The translations under genes were made by a program, and so were the position numbers. Of a stretch of 64,000 nt of DNA, positions 49,457 to 61,546 are shown piece by piece. This stretch comes from Triadica sebifera (taxonomy: Eukaryota > Streptophyta > Magnoliopsida > Malpighiales > Euphorbiaceae): contig CM042893.1 in the NCBI GenBank assembly GCA_023653625.1, positions 14,243,501-14,307,500 of the forward strand, given 5' to 3'. The notes below the pieces were generated by a model. It worked only from the letters and a program-made list of their open reading frames with translations, was not told the DNA's origin and made no database searches. How positions within the stretch are numbered: position 1 is the first letter of the stretch; each line of letters begins with the position of its first letter.

Positions 49457-50245
49457 ACTTCAACATGACAAAAAAGAAAAAAGAAAAAGAAAAAGGAATC
49501 TATCTTATTACTATGTATATAATAGCGTGTATGCTTGGTTTTCATAATTATTATGTTATGCTGGTTAAGTGGTTGTCCATAACATTAGAAAGTAGGTGTA
49601 CAGTCCTTGTATAAGATACAAGTTCGTATATCTGCGATTATTACAAAGTTTGTATTGTTAAATATCTAATGCCACTTTCACCTGCAATCATAAGTTTAAG
49701 TTGTCTTTGCAAGATCCTTGATATCATAGAATAGAAAGGAAAAGAGCACTCAGTATTACACAAAAAGGAAGGCAAACAACAACATCATCAACCAAAAAAC
49801 ACTTTTAGCTGGCATTATAAAGCTGAAATTTCAAGTTCATCATTTTCATTTACACCACTTTTTTGTGCCACGAGTGTACATCAATTTGAACGCACAGCAA
49901 GTGAGAAACAAACTAATGTTCAATGAATTGATTAATTAATCTAAAGAAGCTAAAACAAATCTGTGGAAAACAAAGGAGAATAAAGATGAGTTGTTTGTAT
50001 TACTGCTTTGGAAAGTTTACAAAGTATCACAGGTTGATATTTATATGGGACAAATCCTACAAGGATAGTTCTTTTTTTTATACATACAATCTAATTATAA
50101 TTTTTAAATAATACCCCTGTAATTTGGTAGAACTACTACTCTATTTACAGAAATATTCAAAATTAGTTCATAACGAATCAACCCAAGAATAGAATAATGC
50201 AAAAGTAGCTTTCATACTGCATAGGATGATAATGAAATCCATTAC
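49457..50245. other. Convergent spacer between cysteine protease and oligopeptide transporter
   Basis: It holds the 3' UTRs of two convergent genes. No coding frame or clear repeat. Confidence 0.6.
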
Positions 50246-52164
50246 TTAGAGGATTGTTGGGCATCCTTTGATGATAACTCCAGGGGCAGTTGGGCAAGAA
50301 GCTAATGGGCATCCATCTGAATCGTTACCCCACCAATCAAGGCTAACATGCTGCATCCCCAAACACAAGTACAACAAAACCGCCATGAAGGCCAACCCAG
50401 CATCAAGTGCTCCAGACAGCAGATAGTTGTGGCGGCTCCACCACTCTCGATAGTATCTATAAGCAATATAGCCTGAAGCAAATCCAATTAGAATCCAGGT
50501 AGTGTAGTTGACAGCAGTAGCTGGCAGCATGTTGAGTGTAGCACCTAAGAGTACTGGCATGGAGATTAATTTAATCCAATCCTTGTCAGGGAAGGCCTTG
50601 TGTGCAAGCCAAACAAGGAGAGGAGCTACGGAACCAGCCAAGAAAAACCAGTTGATGGCAGAGTAATGACCTAGATCTCCAAAAATTCTGCGAGGGCCTA
50701 TAAGACCCCAGATGACAGACGCATCAAAGAACACATGGTCACCTGGACAAGTCCATGGGCTTCCAGCCGGAAGCAATTCCCGGTCACATATGTTTGGGAT
50801 GGTATCCATAAGCCACCATGCTGTTGTTAAATGTACCATAGCTGATATTATAGTACCAAGCACCTGTTTGGAAAAAAAATCATGAAAAAAAAATAGCAAT
50901 TCCCACAGATATATGTGAATACATATAACACAGTAATTGTTTTGCTTTCCAGAAATTCAATGATGAAACAAGAGCAATTCTCTATTCTTTTTCTATCTGA
51001 AAAAAAAAATGGAAATATAGACTAAATTACCTGAGCCATGAACATGACTCTAGGAGGAATCTTCATATAATGGCCAAGCTTGAAATCTTGCAAAAATGTG
51101 ATAGCTTGTTTCATGCTGATGTATCCATACACTTTAAAGCATATGTTAGCAACAGGGAATCCTGGGTACAAATACCCAATAATATATTCTGTTATCACAT
51201 TTAGGCCTGGTGTCTGTTGCCAAAGAAAACCTCGTGTTAGAATAAAACACATAAGAAGATAAATTCCATTCCATTAAATATGCTGGTGACAAATAATCTA
51301 CATATTTACTTATGGGAAATTTTTTGTCTATAATTTCCCTTTAAAAAATTATAGCTACAATTGATGATAGTGTAAAGGTAGGCAAACTTTGGAGACAACC
51401 TAAGTCCACGATGAATCATTTAATCCTTGTTGGGTTTTTGAGAGGAAGAAAACAAAGAACATAAACAAATCTCAAACATAAGAACACAAAAGCAGAACAT
51501 AATTGATTCATGAAAACAGAGTTTTCTTTATCTTTTTCTTCATTTTCTTACAAAGGTTTCTTACAAATACCTCTCTCTCAAATATGCTCACATACACTCC
51601 ATTTTACACCCTAACTATTGGGATGCTTATATAGCTGTAAGTAGTAGTCGTGCTTCATCACTCTTCACGTGAGAAGTGTACCATCACATTCAAAAATACT
51701 AGAAAGCCATCTGTCCATTTTCCTTCACATGTGGATGTACCATATCCAACTAAAGCCAAGATTTTGTAGGCAGAAAATAGTACATCAAATCCCAAAAGCC
51801 TCAACAACTCCAACAATCCTACATAGTGCATATGATTAAAAACTAGGCTTACTTTGTAAAATGGGATAGACACAAGTATTTTACCTGATTTGTTGTAGCA
51901 GTGATTACTCCAATAGGAAGGGTGAAAAAGAGGGCAAGACCACAAGCTAGCAAAACTCCCCACCATGGTAATTGGAGTTGATCATTATAGTACTCACATG
52001 TAAATATGGTTGCCATTACGTTTAGGAGAAGAATGCTCAAGAACCACCACTCTGGGACTCCCTTATATTTTCTCATGAGTTTCGTGTGAACATCCACTTT
52101 CTTCTCTTGAAAGGCAGACTTGCTTAGCTGCCATATATCTCTACAATCCTCGAAAAGACCAGAG

Positions 52165-52205
<41 letters not shown>

Positions 52206-55200
52206 CTTCTACAGTGTAAAAACTAAGTATTTTTATTCTGAAGGCTTACCTTCCGTGAAAAAGGAAGACATGAACAATAGTGGCAGTCAGGCAAGCAAAA
52301 TTGAGACCATAAATCATTGCAAAGTTGGTGCTGAGATAGAGAGGGCCCTGACGCTCATACTCAGCCATGTCAATATGGAATTTCGGGTCTACGATAGCTG
52401 AGATGTTGTATCTTTGGCCAGCAGAAATGAACAAGCCATCTGAGAATATGGGAAAATTTTTGGCCTTGTAAATGTTGAGCCAATATGCAACTGGGGTGAT
52501 GACATACATAATAAGGGCAAAACCAACAGCTACATTAACAGTTGCAAACCATGGACTAACCATGGGACTTCCAAGGTAAGAGGATATACTGGCCCAATCA
52601 AATCCAAAAGAACCAATTCCAAGTCCACGGAGACCAGAACCAAGCTGATGGGCAAGAATAGAAGTTGGAAATATCCAGCAGATCCAGGATAGAGAGGTTA
52701 ACTTTTGAAGGAGGTAGCCTGGAAAGACATAGTAAGCAAAGCTACAAACGAAGGCAACAATGAAGAACTGATTCCGTGTTATTCTTCTCTTATGCCTGTC
52801 CTCTTTCTCATTTAATGCCCTGTAGTTTGATAATATATAATCGTCTCAATATGGAATTCATATATAACGACTGCACATGCAAATGGTTGAGCAATTAGGG
52901 ACAATATATATCTTGATGCAAATAAATAATACTTCAATTGAAATCCATATGATGGGTTGGCTTTAAGTCCACCATAATTTGTTTTATGCATAGTCAAGAC
53001 GTGACAGAGAAGTCATCATTTACAATCTAGCACATACAAGAAGTAACATATTCAATTCACCAAGTCCGTTACTGCACTTTGTCTCACACACATTCATATG
53101 GAATTTATACCTTCATATTGATTATAAGAGAATGATACATTCTAAAGGGTGTATCTGAGTTATCTTATTGTGATGTTCTGTCTCTTAACTCCCATAGAAT
53201 ACTACGCTCAAAACTACTGGGGGATTCTTGTTTCATCAAGTAGGGATGACAATTGGGTATGTTCCAGTGGGGTGGATTTTTTTATCATTTTTCTGCCTCC
53301 CCCTGAATTTGAAGACTCCTGTAGCGGAAACGGTTGCCCCACTCTGATATATATAATACTTATTTATATTTTTAACATAATTATTTTTTAAAAAATAAAA
53401 TATAATACTTATTTAAAAATAAAAAAATTAATATTAAAATAAAATTTTTGTTTAATAAAGTCAGGAGACTTGGGATCCATGTCCCTGCATAGTGTAGGGA
53501 CGGGAACCAATAATTTTTTGGCGGGTCGGAGACGAGATGAAAGTTACAGAATCGGGGATGGAGACAGTAAAATCCACCCCAAACCCATCCCAGTGCCACT
53601 CCTATCATCAAGAATGTACAAGTACAAGTTGGAGATGAAGAGTGAGTCAATAGGGGATTACTAAAAGTTTACAAGCAGCAATTAGGCATGAGGATTATTT
53701 TTAATTGAGCTAACATGAGCTGGTCCAGTTGGCACATAAAAATTGTAAAGTTCTTTAAGTTCCTTGTGTGCTTTAAGCCCACCTGTCCATGCAACAAAAA
53801 TGTGAATTTGGATGGAAGGTTGGGGGCTAGCCCAAGTCATAACCGCGGTTCAACATATTAAAAAACAAAATTATAAACTTTATATATTTTTATGTTTGTT
53901 ATTTAAATTAAGCAATAAAATCTTTAATTATTGAATGATATATTTTCAGTATACTTGAAGTTTTATGATTTAAAATTAGACTTTATTTCCGTTTTCTAAA
54001 TTTTGAATTAATAAAAATTTATGATTAGAGTTATTATAAAATACTTTAATCGCATAAAATCATACATTTTTCACAAAAATATTATAACGAATGAAATTGC
54101 CAATTTTAGAAAATAATCATAATATATGTTATCATAAATTTTATAGGGCTTTTGGTAGTAAATTACCAAGAGAAAGACCCAACTTTTGAAGGAAAAAAGA
54201 GAGAGAGAGAGACCTATCATGTCCTTACCCGGATTAGTAATTGAATATAGCTACTTATCAGGGTCAGCATCGGTTAAATTGGTCGGTTAACTGAATCAAA
54301 ATTGTTAACCATGATAAAAATATATAAAATTTTAATAACTAATAGCACTAGAAATTTTTTATTAACCGATTTGATTAATTAAAAATTTTCGATCGATTGA
54401 TTAACTGAAATTCAATTAAAATTTTATCGTTAATTATAACAATTTATTTTAACATTTATTTCGCAATTAATTTATATTAAAGTTTAAAAAATCTAAAAAT
54501 TAATACAATTCAACACAAATAATCTAAAAATTACAACAAGAACTAAACATAAAAAATTACAATTAAATTTTAAAAAATTTAACAATTCTAAAAAAATTGG
54601 TTATTTCCGTTATTTTTTTTATTAACTGAAAAAATTAACTGAATCAAATATTCTTAATTTTCTAAACTATTTACCACAATGAAATCTCATCAATTAAATC
54701 ATTCAATTCATCAAATTATATGAGTTAAATTCAATTTTAACATAATCCTCGCTCACCAATCACCCCTATAGTTATCAGGTAATTGGAAAATGGATAAATG
54801 CTATTAACACTTTTTTATTCACTTGCTAACATACATTTTAAATAAATAAAAAAAGTCTATTTTTTTTATAAATTACTAACTTTTATTATAAAAAAAAGTC
54901 ACATTTTTATTTATGTATATTAGAATGGTATAACGGAAAGTGAAAGCAACGTTTCCCTTAGAAAAGTATCTTATGGGATCTTTGACAAGAGAGAAAAGAA
55001 TATGAATTATGATCAAACGACAACCGAATTGAAAATCATTGAAAACGACACTTTTTCCTTTCCCACGTCATTATTGGTTGGCTAAAAACTAACTACTTTT
55101 TAAACAGTTCGCATGTGACCAATGAAAAATTTCACCCAAACTTGTTGTCACACCAATGATAGATTAAAACATGACTTTTTTATAAATCACACCAATGATA

Positions 55201-56087
55201 GATTAAAACAGTTATTAATATATATATATATATATATATAAGTAATTTTCCGGAAATATGATAGGAAAAGGTTAAATTATTTTATTATCAGCTTATTGAG
55301 TTGATGAATCATCATCAAGTATTGTATTTTTTTTCAATCAAATATTGTAGGTCAAATCTAACAGTGAAACAGAATTACCTGAATAGAGAAACCTGCACCA
55401 GATTCTGCGGCCACCACATAGTAGCAGGCTCCACCAGGTACCGCCGGAAAACTCCAGCCCACCCGAATCCCAAAACCTGCGTGGTTATAACGACAAGAAA
55501 AGCTACGAAAAACGTTAACTGCTTCTTGTAGAAGATCTTGATGGCGCTAACGATGTGAATCGCATAGACGTTACCAGCTCCGGAATTAGCAAATATCGTG
55601 ATAAGCACATGCTCCTTCACATTAAACGGCCCTGGATTTAGGGAAAACTCCCACTTTTTGCCCTTGAAGAAGATCCTATCGGTGATTTTGGAGGCCATTA
55701 GATGACCGAGAGGAACCACCGCAATCTGAGCGGAGATGGAAGTGATGGTGAGAGGTTCCCGGCGGTACCAGAAGAACTGGTTGAGGAAAGAGAGGAAGAT
55801 ACAGGCGACAGTGCCCAAAGTCCACATACGGAAGGTAACAGTCGGAAGAGTGGGATCGTCGGTGGTAGGGACAGTGAGCGCCACTTGCTCGATCGGAGAA
55901 TTCTCGTCGTCAACGCTAAGTGCCGAAGAGGAGGCATAAGCAGAATCAAATTTGGATGCATTTCTCCTGTTAACTGTAGTGTTTGAAGAGGAGGAAAGTG
56001 AGGAAAAATTAGAAAGAAGAAGGAAGAGACGAAGAGAAGTGGGAAATGATTCTTACTGAGAGGAGCAGTGATGTCTCGTGTCGCCAT
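50246..56087 (-). CDS. Oligopeptide transporter (OPT family, PT clade)
   Basis: Six exons on the minus strand fit in phase: 56057-56087, 55379-55973, 52250-52819, 51885-52140, 51031-51213, 50246-50863, giving 750 aa, typical of plant OPTs. The N-terminus is hydrophilic and acidic. The hallmark NPG motif is in FSLNPGPFNVKEHVLI (exon 2) and KIPPR is in HYMKIPPRVMFMAQ (exon 5). Other conserved parts are AVVPLGHLMA, QVLGFGWAGVFRRYLV and INWFFLAGSVAP. About sixteen membrane segments are expected. Members are proton-coupled carriers of small peptides, glutathione or metal chelates; the substrate here cannot be told from sequence. Exon 4 starts at an acceptor (TTGTAG) that gives HGRDIWQLSKSAF; an earlier AG is out of phase. 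Intron 2 (2.56 kb) carries two hAT-like miniature elements and intron 3 a (TA)n tract. Confidence 0.95.
52166..52202. repeat. (TA)n microsatellite inside OPT intron 3
   Basis: It takes up about a third of the 109-bp intron 52141-52249, close to the 3' splice side on the gene strand. Confidence 0.9.
53241..53604. mobile_element. hAT-type MITE in OPT intron 2
   Basis: A 364-bp element with an exact 8-bp target duplication TCATCAAG (53233-53240 and 53605-53612). The ends are imperfect inverted repeats, TAGGGATGACAATTGGGT on the left and TAGGAGTGGCACTGGGAT as reverse complement on the right, continuing inward to a shared GTGGGGTGGATTTT. There is no coding capacity. The TAGGG end and 8-bp duplication are hAT hallmarks. 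Confidence 0.88.
54263..54771. mobile_element. Second hAT-like miniature element in OPT intron 2
   Basis: A 509-bp segment with an exact 8-bp duplication TTATCAGG (54255-54262 and 54772-54779). The left end is GTCAGCATCGGTTAAATTGG and the right end (reverse complement) CTATAGGGGTGATTGG. The interior is AT-rich with repeated GGTTAA/TTAACC blocks and no coding capacity. Its left end matches the element at 11193-11930. Confidence 0.8.
55148..55210. repeat. 24-bp direct repeat (two copies)
   Basis: The 24-bp unit starting TCACACCAATGATAGATT is at 55148-55171 and identical at 55187-55210. A (TA)n run follows at about 55219-55241. Both lie in OPT intron 2, close to exon 2. Confidence 0.85.
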
Positions 56088-57888
56088 AATCTCTCTGGCG
56101 CTTCTCCGTTGTAAAAGTTCAGTCGATTTAAATTTAAAAATGTGGATTATTAATGGACTGATTCGATACTAAAAATCTTTGACGCGTATAAATATGTATC
56201 TCTTTTTTTAAAAAAAAAAAACACACTCCTTTTCTTTATTTAATTAATAAAAAATTCAATAATCTCATATAAAAAAATAAAAAGAAAATATATATTATTC
56301 ACTTATAGTGGCAGTTTGATTTTGAGGATATTTGGGGTGTAAAAATAATAATTTTAAATTTTTTTAATTTAAATGACTAATTTTTTATAATTTTTTTAAA
56401 TTTATTTCTTTATATAATTTTTAAAACTAAAAAATATTAAAAATAAAATTTTCATAAAAATATGCCAAATGTAACGGTAAAGATTGAGTGTTGAGAGTCA
56501 CGATATATTTGAAATTGCTCTTGATATTTAAAAATATATTTAAAATTTTTTTATTTAATTAACTGATTTTTAAAATATATTTCTGATATATATATATTTT
56601 TTAAAACAGTTTTTAAAACTAAAAAAATTCAAAATAAAAAAATTCAAAAAGTATTTTTTTCAACAAATCCTTAGTATTAATGTTTAACTGTTAATTTTCA
56701 GTTTTAATTCTTTTTAAAATAGAATTTGAAAATGAGTTACTAAATATTCAAAATTTTTATTTGTTAGAAGCTAAGAACTCAAATAAGCGGTTCTAATATT
56801 ATTAGTCAACTTTTAAATTTTAAATTTACTTTTTTGAAAAAAAATAAATTATTAAGTTACCGTTGAAAATACGGCACGTAATAAACCAAATACATTTATC
56901 TTCATTGGATATATTTGTCCGGTGAAGAAAATGCATTTGGTCAATAATAGGGGCTAGGTACATTTTCTAAAAGAATAAAATTTAAAATTATTATCTTGAA
57001 CCCACTGGCAGGATAGCAATTTTCTAATTATAAAACAAATCTAATTAGGAGTGTTAATACATAAATTTCTACCGCTAATAATTTTTACTTTGCCTAACAC
57101 GCAATTATAATTTTTCTTTTTTAAGTGTTTACTTTTTTTGGCCCTACAATTCATCATTTTACCATATCATACCTCATTTGATTTAAAATATATCAAATTT
57201 CAGTAGATTAATTATATCACATCTAATCCAAATATATTAATACTCTCGACTCTAACATTCATAGTCTGATGGAGCAACTGAACACATTCATCAATTAAGT
57301 TAGAAAATCTACTAACCCCAGCATCCTACCCACTAATCTAATTAGAAACAGATAAAGAAAGTGTTTAAAATTACTGTTAAGTGACCAAAAGACAGGTTTA
57401 AAATTTTTTTTATTTAATTGACTGATTTTTTTAATTTTTTATAAACTGTTTTTTTTTTCAAATCTATTTATAAAAAAATAATCTATTTACCTACTTCTCT
57501 TTAAAATCAATTTTTAAAATTCAAAAAATTTAAAAACACAAAATTTCCTCGTCAAAGTATCCAATTCATTGTTTGGAACTCCTTATGGACGAAGATTGGT
57601 ATGTTTTTCATAGCATAGGAATAGGACCGAGTAATGCCATCCCCTGTCTGGGACGTGAAAAATATATATGTTATGTATTTTAAATAATAATAAATAAAAA
57701 TTATGCCATTGCATAAAATATATATATATCTGTGTGTGTGAAAAAAAAATGTAAAATTTTTCACGCTTTTTGGGTCAATTGGCTAAACCAGGAACGGTAC
57801 TTCAACTTCAAATACCTTAATAGGTAACAACAAAAATAACATTAGATAGAAATTAGCAAATTCATCTTCTAGGAATTACCTGCCTCAA
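56088..57888. other. OPT promoter side and 3' flank of the NSUN gene, with AT-rich repeats
   Basis: This spacer holds three copies of the AT-rich dispersed repeat (about 56318-56475, 56488-56690, 57395-57565). The sequence next to 56087 should contain the OPT promoter, but I see no clear TATA box. No gene seen. Confidence 0.55.
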
Positions 57889-60800
57889 CTAAGTAACAGA
57901 TTTTGTGAACTTCGCAACAAAAAGTCCACTGGTTTGTGAGGTCATAGGATCAAAGCGCAAGGTTTTGGCTATCCTCCCACTTTTACATGGCCAATCTTTG
58001 GCAGCATCCATCTCCTGCAACTCTGCACACGAAAGCATCAATTCATGGAAATACTACAAGACAGAATCAATAGATATGTCCCTTTTTCTTGCAATAAAAA
58101 TAAAAAAAATAAAACTCGAAAGGTGAACAATGGCTTAGACATAATGAATGCAGATGCATATGTGTTCTTCATGTGAGTGCTACGAGATCAATAAGTTAGT
58201 AAATTTTCTGAAAGAATCTTAAGAAATTACAAAGATCAACAAATTGATACTAGGGTCATGATTAATCATCTCCAAAGAACAGAGAACTCCTTGAGAAACT
58301 TCTCTACCACATCTTCATTCTGAGCAACTGTCAAACTGAAAATAAAAAAACAAGTTTAGATAAACTGATTATTACATTTGGTATTCCAGGATAGGGGGTT
58401 TGCTGATTGAACACACCTGCAAGTTCTGTAGACAAGCAAACCACCAGTTCTTAGAAGCTTAAAACCATTTGTCAGAAGTTTTAACTGCAAGAAAAAGGTA
58501 AATCACCACACTTTGAACAGAAAGTATAAAGCAAAAGCTCAAAACTAAGAAGCAGTGGAAAGAGCAAAAATGGAACGCTCCAATAACAGTACAGCATAAC
58601 CTTTAGCACAAAGATGCACAGAAAAGAACAGCAATCAAATGTTCTAAAAACAGTTTTGGCTTAGGTGTTAAAACTTACAGTTTTTTTAACCATAAAGATC
58701 ATAAACGATTGATGAATCTTTCAGTGAACTAGCCATTACACGATAGACAAATCCCCATTAAATTAACTAGTTACCACTTACTATATGAGCGTCGACATTA
58801 TATAAATTCTTTTTCAATTGTCAATATCTTTTAAGAAACTAGAAGTAATTTTGCTGTATATGTATTCATTCAAACAAAAAATATAAAAACAAGCTCAAGT
58901 ATTTTAATACATCTTGATAAAATAAACATCATATGCTAATCATCAGTAAGAATTAAGCACAAAACATATGAAAAATGGGTAGTATATGACAAAATGATGA
59001 AACAAGTACCTGAAGTGTGGTCAAACTATCAGTTCTCTCTGCATTTAATACACGCTGTTGGAGAGTTTCCCAGCCCCAGTGTTCAAATTTTTGAATATGT
59101 TTAATTGACCCATCATGGGTGCACTCTGCATCTACAAGAAGCTGTATATAATTTCAACCAGTCATTAGCTGTATAATTTAGCAATATGGATACAAAAACT
59201 GTTAGTAACAGGGAAATGCAAAAGCATCCTGGCTATGTCATAACTTACCTTATCATAGCCACTGCTTAAAACTTCATTACTACACACAGTCTGATATAAT
59301 TCCCTTTTGCTAAGCCCAACTACTCCAGAATCATGACCATAAAAAATTAGTTCAGGATGATCACTTTTTTCTGCCAACATTGAAGTAGAATTTTCCCTTG
59401 CTTTAGCAGCTCTTTTCCTGTCTTTCCATAATCTCCTAGAAGTCCACTCCCTAAATGTGTCATCCTTTTCTTTACATGCAGATTCACCTGTTTAATATCG
59501 GACAGAAGGATAACACATCAAAACAAGATAACAACTTCAACCAGTTTTCAAAAAGTCAAGGTGATTAAATTTGAAGCTTAATCTAAATGTACAAATATAC
59601 TATCCAAGGTGTTTACATGAATTAGAATCTAAATGTTTCCTCACAGGAACAAGAGAAAATGATGTTCCATCAGCAACAAACAGTCTGCACCTATCATCCA
59701 GTGCATATTTCTGTAGCATTGTTCTACAAGCTGCTAGGCGATGTCTTGCCATATCAACCCCTGTTACAGATCCTGAATCACCAAGAAGGACCGAAATCAT
59801 GCAATGTTTAGCACCTGAGGATAAAGGATAAACAATAACAAAGCTTGATGAGCATTTTATAAGATAATATGGTGTATATGACCATTATAATTACCCTTCA
59901 ATAAGTCACGATCTAGAAAACTAGCTCAGAGACAATTTAGTAAAACTTTCCCCTTACAACTATAGATGTTCTGAATAAGCCAATCCTCTTCTTATTTTGA
60001 TGGAGATACATATTTAACATAATTATGATCATTTTAAAACTAGTAGAGAAGTATTATTCAAACTTTACATCCCTCTTAAGTACTCCTAAGCCCTTTAAAT
60101 TTTTGAAATTCAGTGATTGTTTGCTCAGGTACACTTATAACCATACTTTTACAATCCAGTTGCTTGATTCTAGGTCAAAACAAAGGCAACTTAGTATATT
60201 CATATTCATTCAAGAAAAAAAAAACACCAAGCACTAGTATTAGGGAAAACAAAGGTGATGCCCAATCAGCGCTTGTGTATGATTCAGTATAAGAGTGATC
60301 TTCTGCATAGATGGACAAATTAAAGGAATTCATTTAATACTGAAGTTGGGATTTGTCAAAGTGCTCATTCTTTCTAAAGCTCAAATCAATAATGAGTTAT
60401 GGTTAACTCTGCCAGATTAATTAAAACAAAAAGGGCAAAAGATAATTACCAGGAGCAGCACAGAGATCAAGGACATGATCTCCAGCTGATATATTCAATG
60501 CCAAAACAGCAGCCCCTGAAGCTGCATCAATTCCATATATCTGAGTGACCATAAAAATGTAAATTATAAACATGGACCTAATATTACAATAAACTAAAAC
60601 CCTAATAAGAACAATCCAATTAAGTACCGACTTTTGAAGCACAACTTCATAATAATTTCAGTAAGCAAACAATAAAAGCAGTCAAATTTCTATGTGACTT
60701 TTAAAGTTCTCCCATATCACCAAACTATATATATGTTATGTATTTTGTACCCTTCCTTCTCTGCAAGCCCTTGAGTTAGCAATCTGAATTTGAGGTGGAA

Positions 60801-61189
60801 AAGAAAAGAAACCAGGCAACCAACCCACTCTCTCAAGTTTACACTTGATCTCTGCCTTAATATCTTCAAGCTCATCTTCACTCCCAGGCTTCAACCTTTC
60901 TCAAAAACACAAATTTAAGAAGTAAAATTAGCAAAAGATCAAGACTTTCTCGATTCGAAGAGCAAGCATCAAGAAAATTGAAAAACAGAATTATACAAAT
61001 TGAGCATAAGTTACAGATATCAGATCTGGGCATCTTGCAGAACTTTTTCCAAATAAAATTATATTGAATTTGGTACCTTATATAGCGAGGAATTGTATCA
61101 CCGGCAGTATAAATTAAAGGGTCAAGCCCATTTTGTTGAAGGAAGTCGAGGAATGCTTCTGGCAACGGTAACTTTGAAGTTTGTTCCAT
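57889..61189 (-). CDS. NOL1/NOP2/Sun (NSUN) family RNA m5C methyltransferase
   Basis: Nine exons on the minus strand: 61077-61189, 60751-60895, 60450-60540, 59617-59814, 59249-59487, 59010-59141, 58417-58484, 58281-58335 (donor uncertain), 57889-58020; about 390 aa. The SAM-binding part reads AGDHVLDLCAAPG then GSVTGVDMARHRL and LFVADGTSF. Motif IV reads VDAECTHDGSIKHI where most NSUN enzymes have a Pro-Cys pair, and motif VI reads LLVYRTCSLTVAQNE with the catalytic-type Cys kept. The C-terminus KTLRFDPMTSQTSGLFVAKF is the standard NSUN end. These enzymes methylate cytosine C5 in tRNA or rRNA; the target is unknown here. Exon 8 has only a weak donor (TCT/GTTCTT), otherwise a TGA at 58266 ends the protein early. 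Confidence 0.88.
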
Positions 61190-61546
61190 CTAACACGACC
61201 CTCCCCTCCGCAGTGTTAAGTTCCTGACCGATTGTGTCGATCACCGGAGCTCTAAATACACTGAAGATTGGAGAAGCGCAACATTTAAACGACATGAAGT
61301 TTCTGCCAGAGCACAACACGGCGCAAAGGAGTCAGCTACTATCCAAACAACGACATGTAGTTGATAGCGGTACTTCCACCAGACAAAACGCACCGTTTTC
61401 TTGTTGAACCGTTTCCTCAAGAATACCATAAATTCCCACTCTGAACTACTCGTCCGAAATCCTATTTCTATGGCTGAATTCGAATAAACGAGAGCAGATT
61501 TTTTTTAAAAAAAAATCTTAACAAAAATTTAAGAAAAAAGAGGCGA
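61190..61546. promoter_or_regulatory. Bidirectional promoter region between the NSUN and RMR genes
   Basis: Only 357 bp separate the two start codons of this head-to-head pair. No TATA box stands out on either strand. An upstream minus-strand ATG at 61319 opens a 65-codon frame that overlaps the NSUN start in another frame, so it could act as a uORF if transcribed. Confidence 0.6.

Noticed and set aside
53381..53664. Two overlapping frames of 64-89 codons
   Set aside because: They fall in the hAT MITE in the OPT intron.
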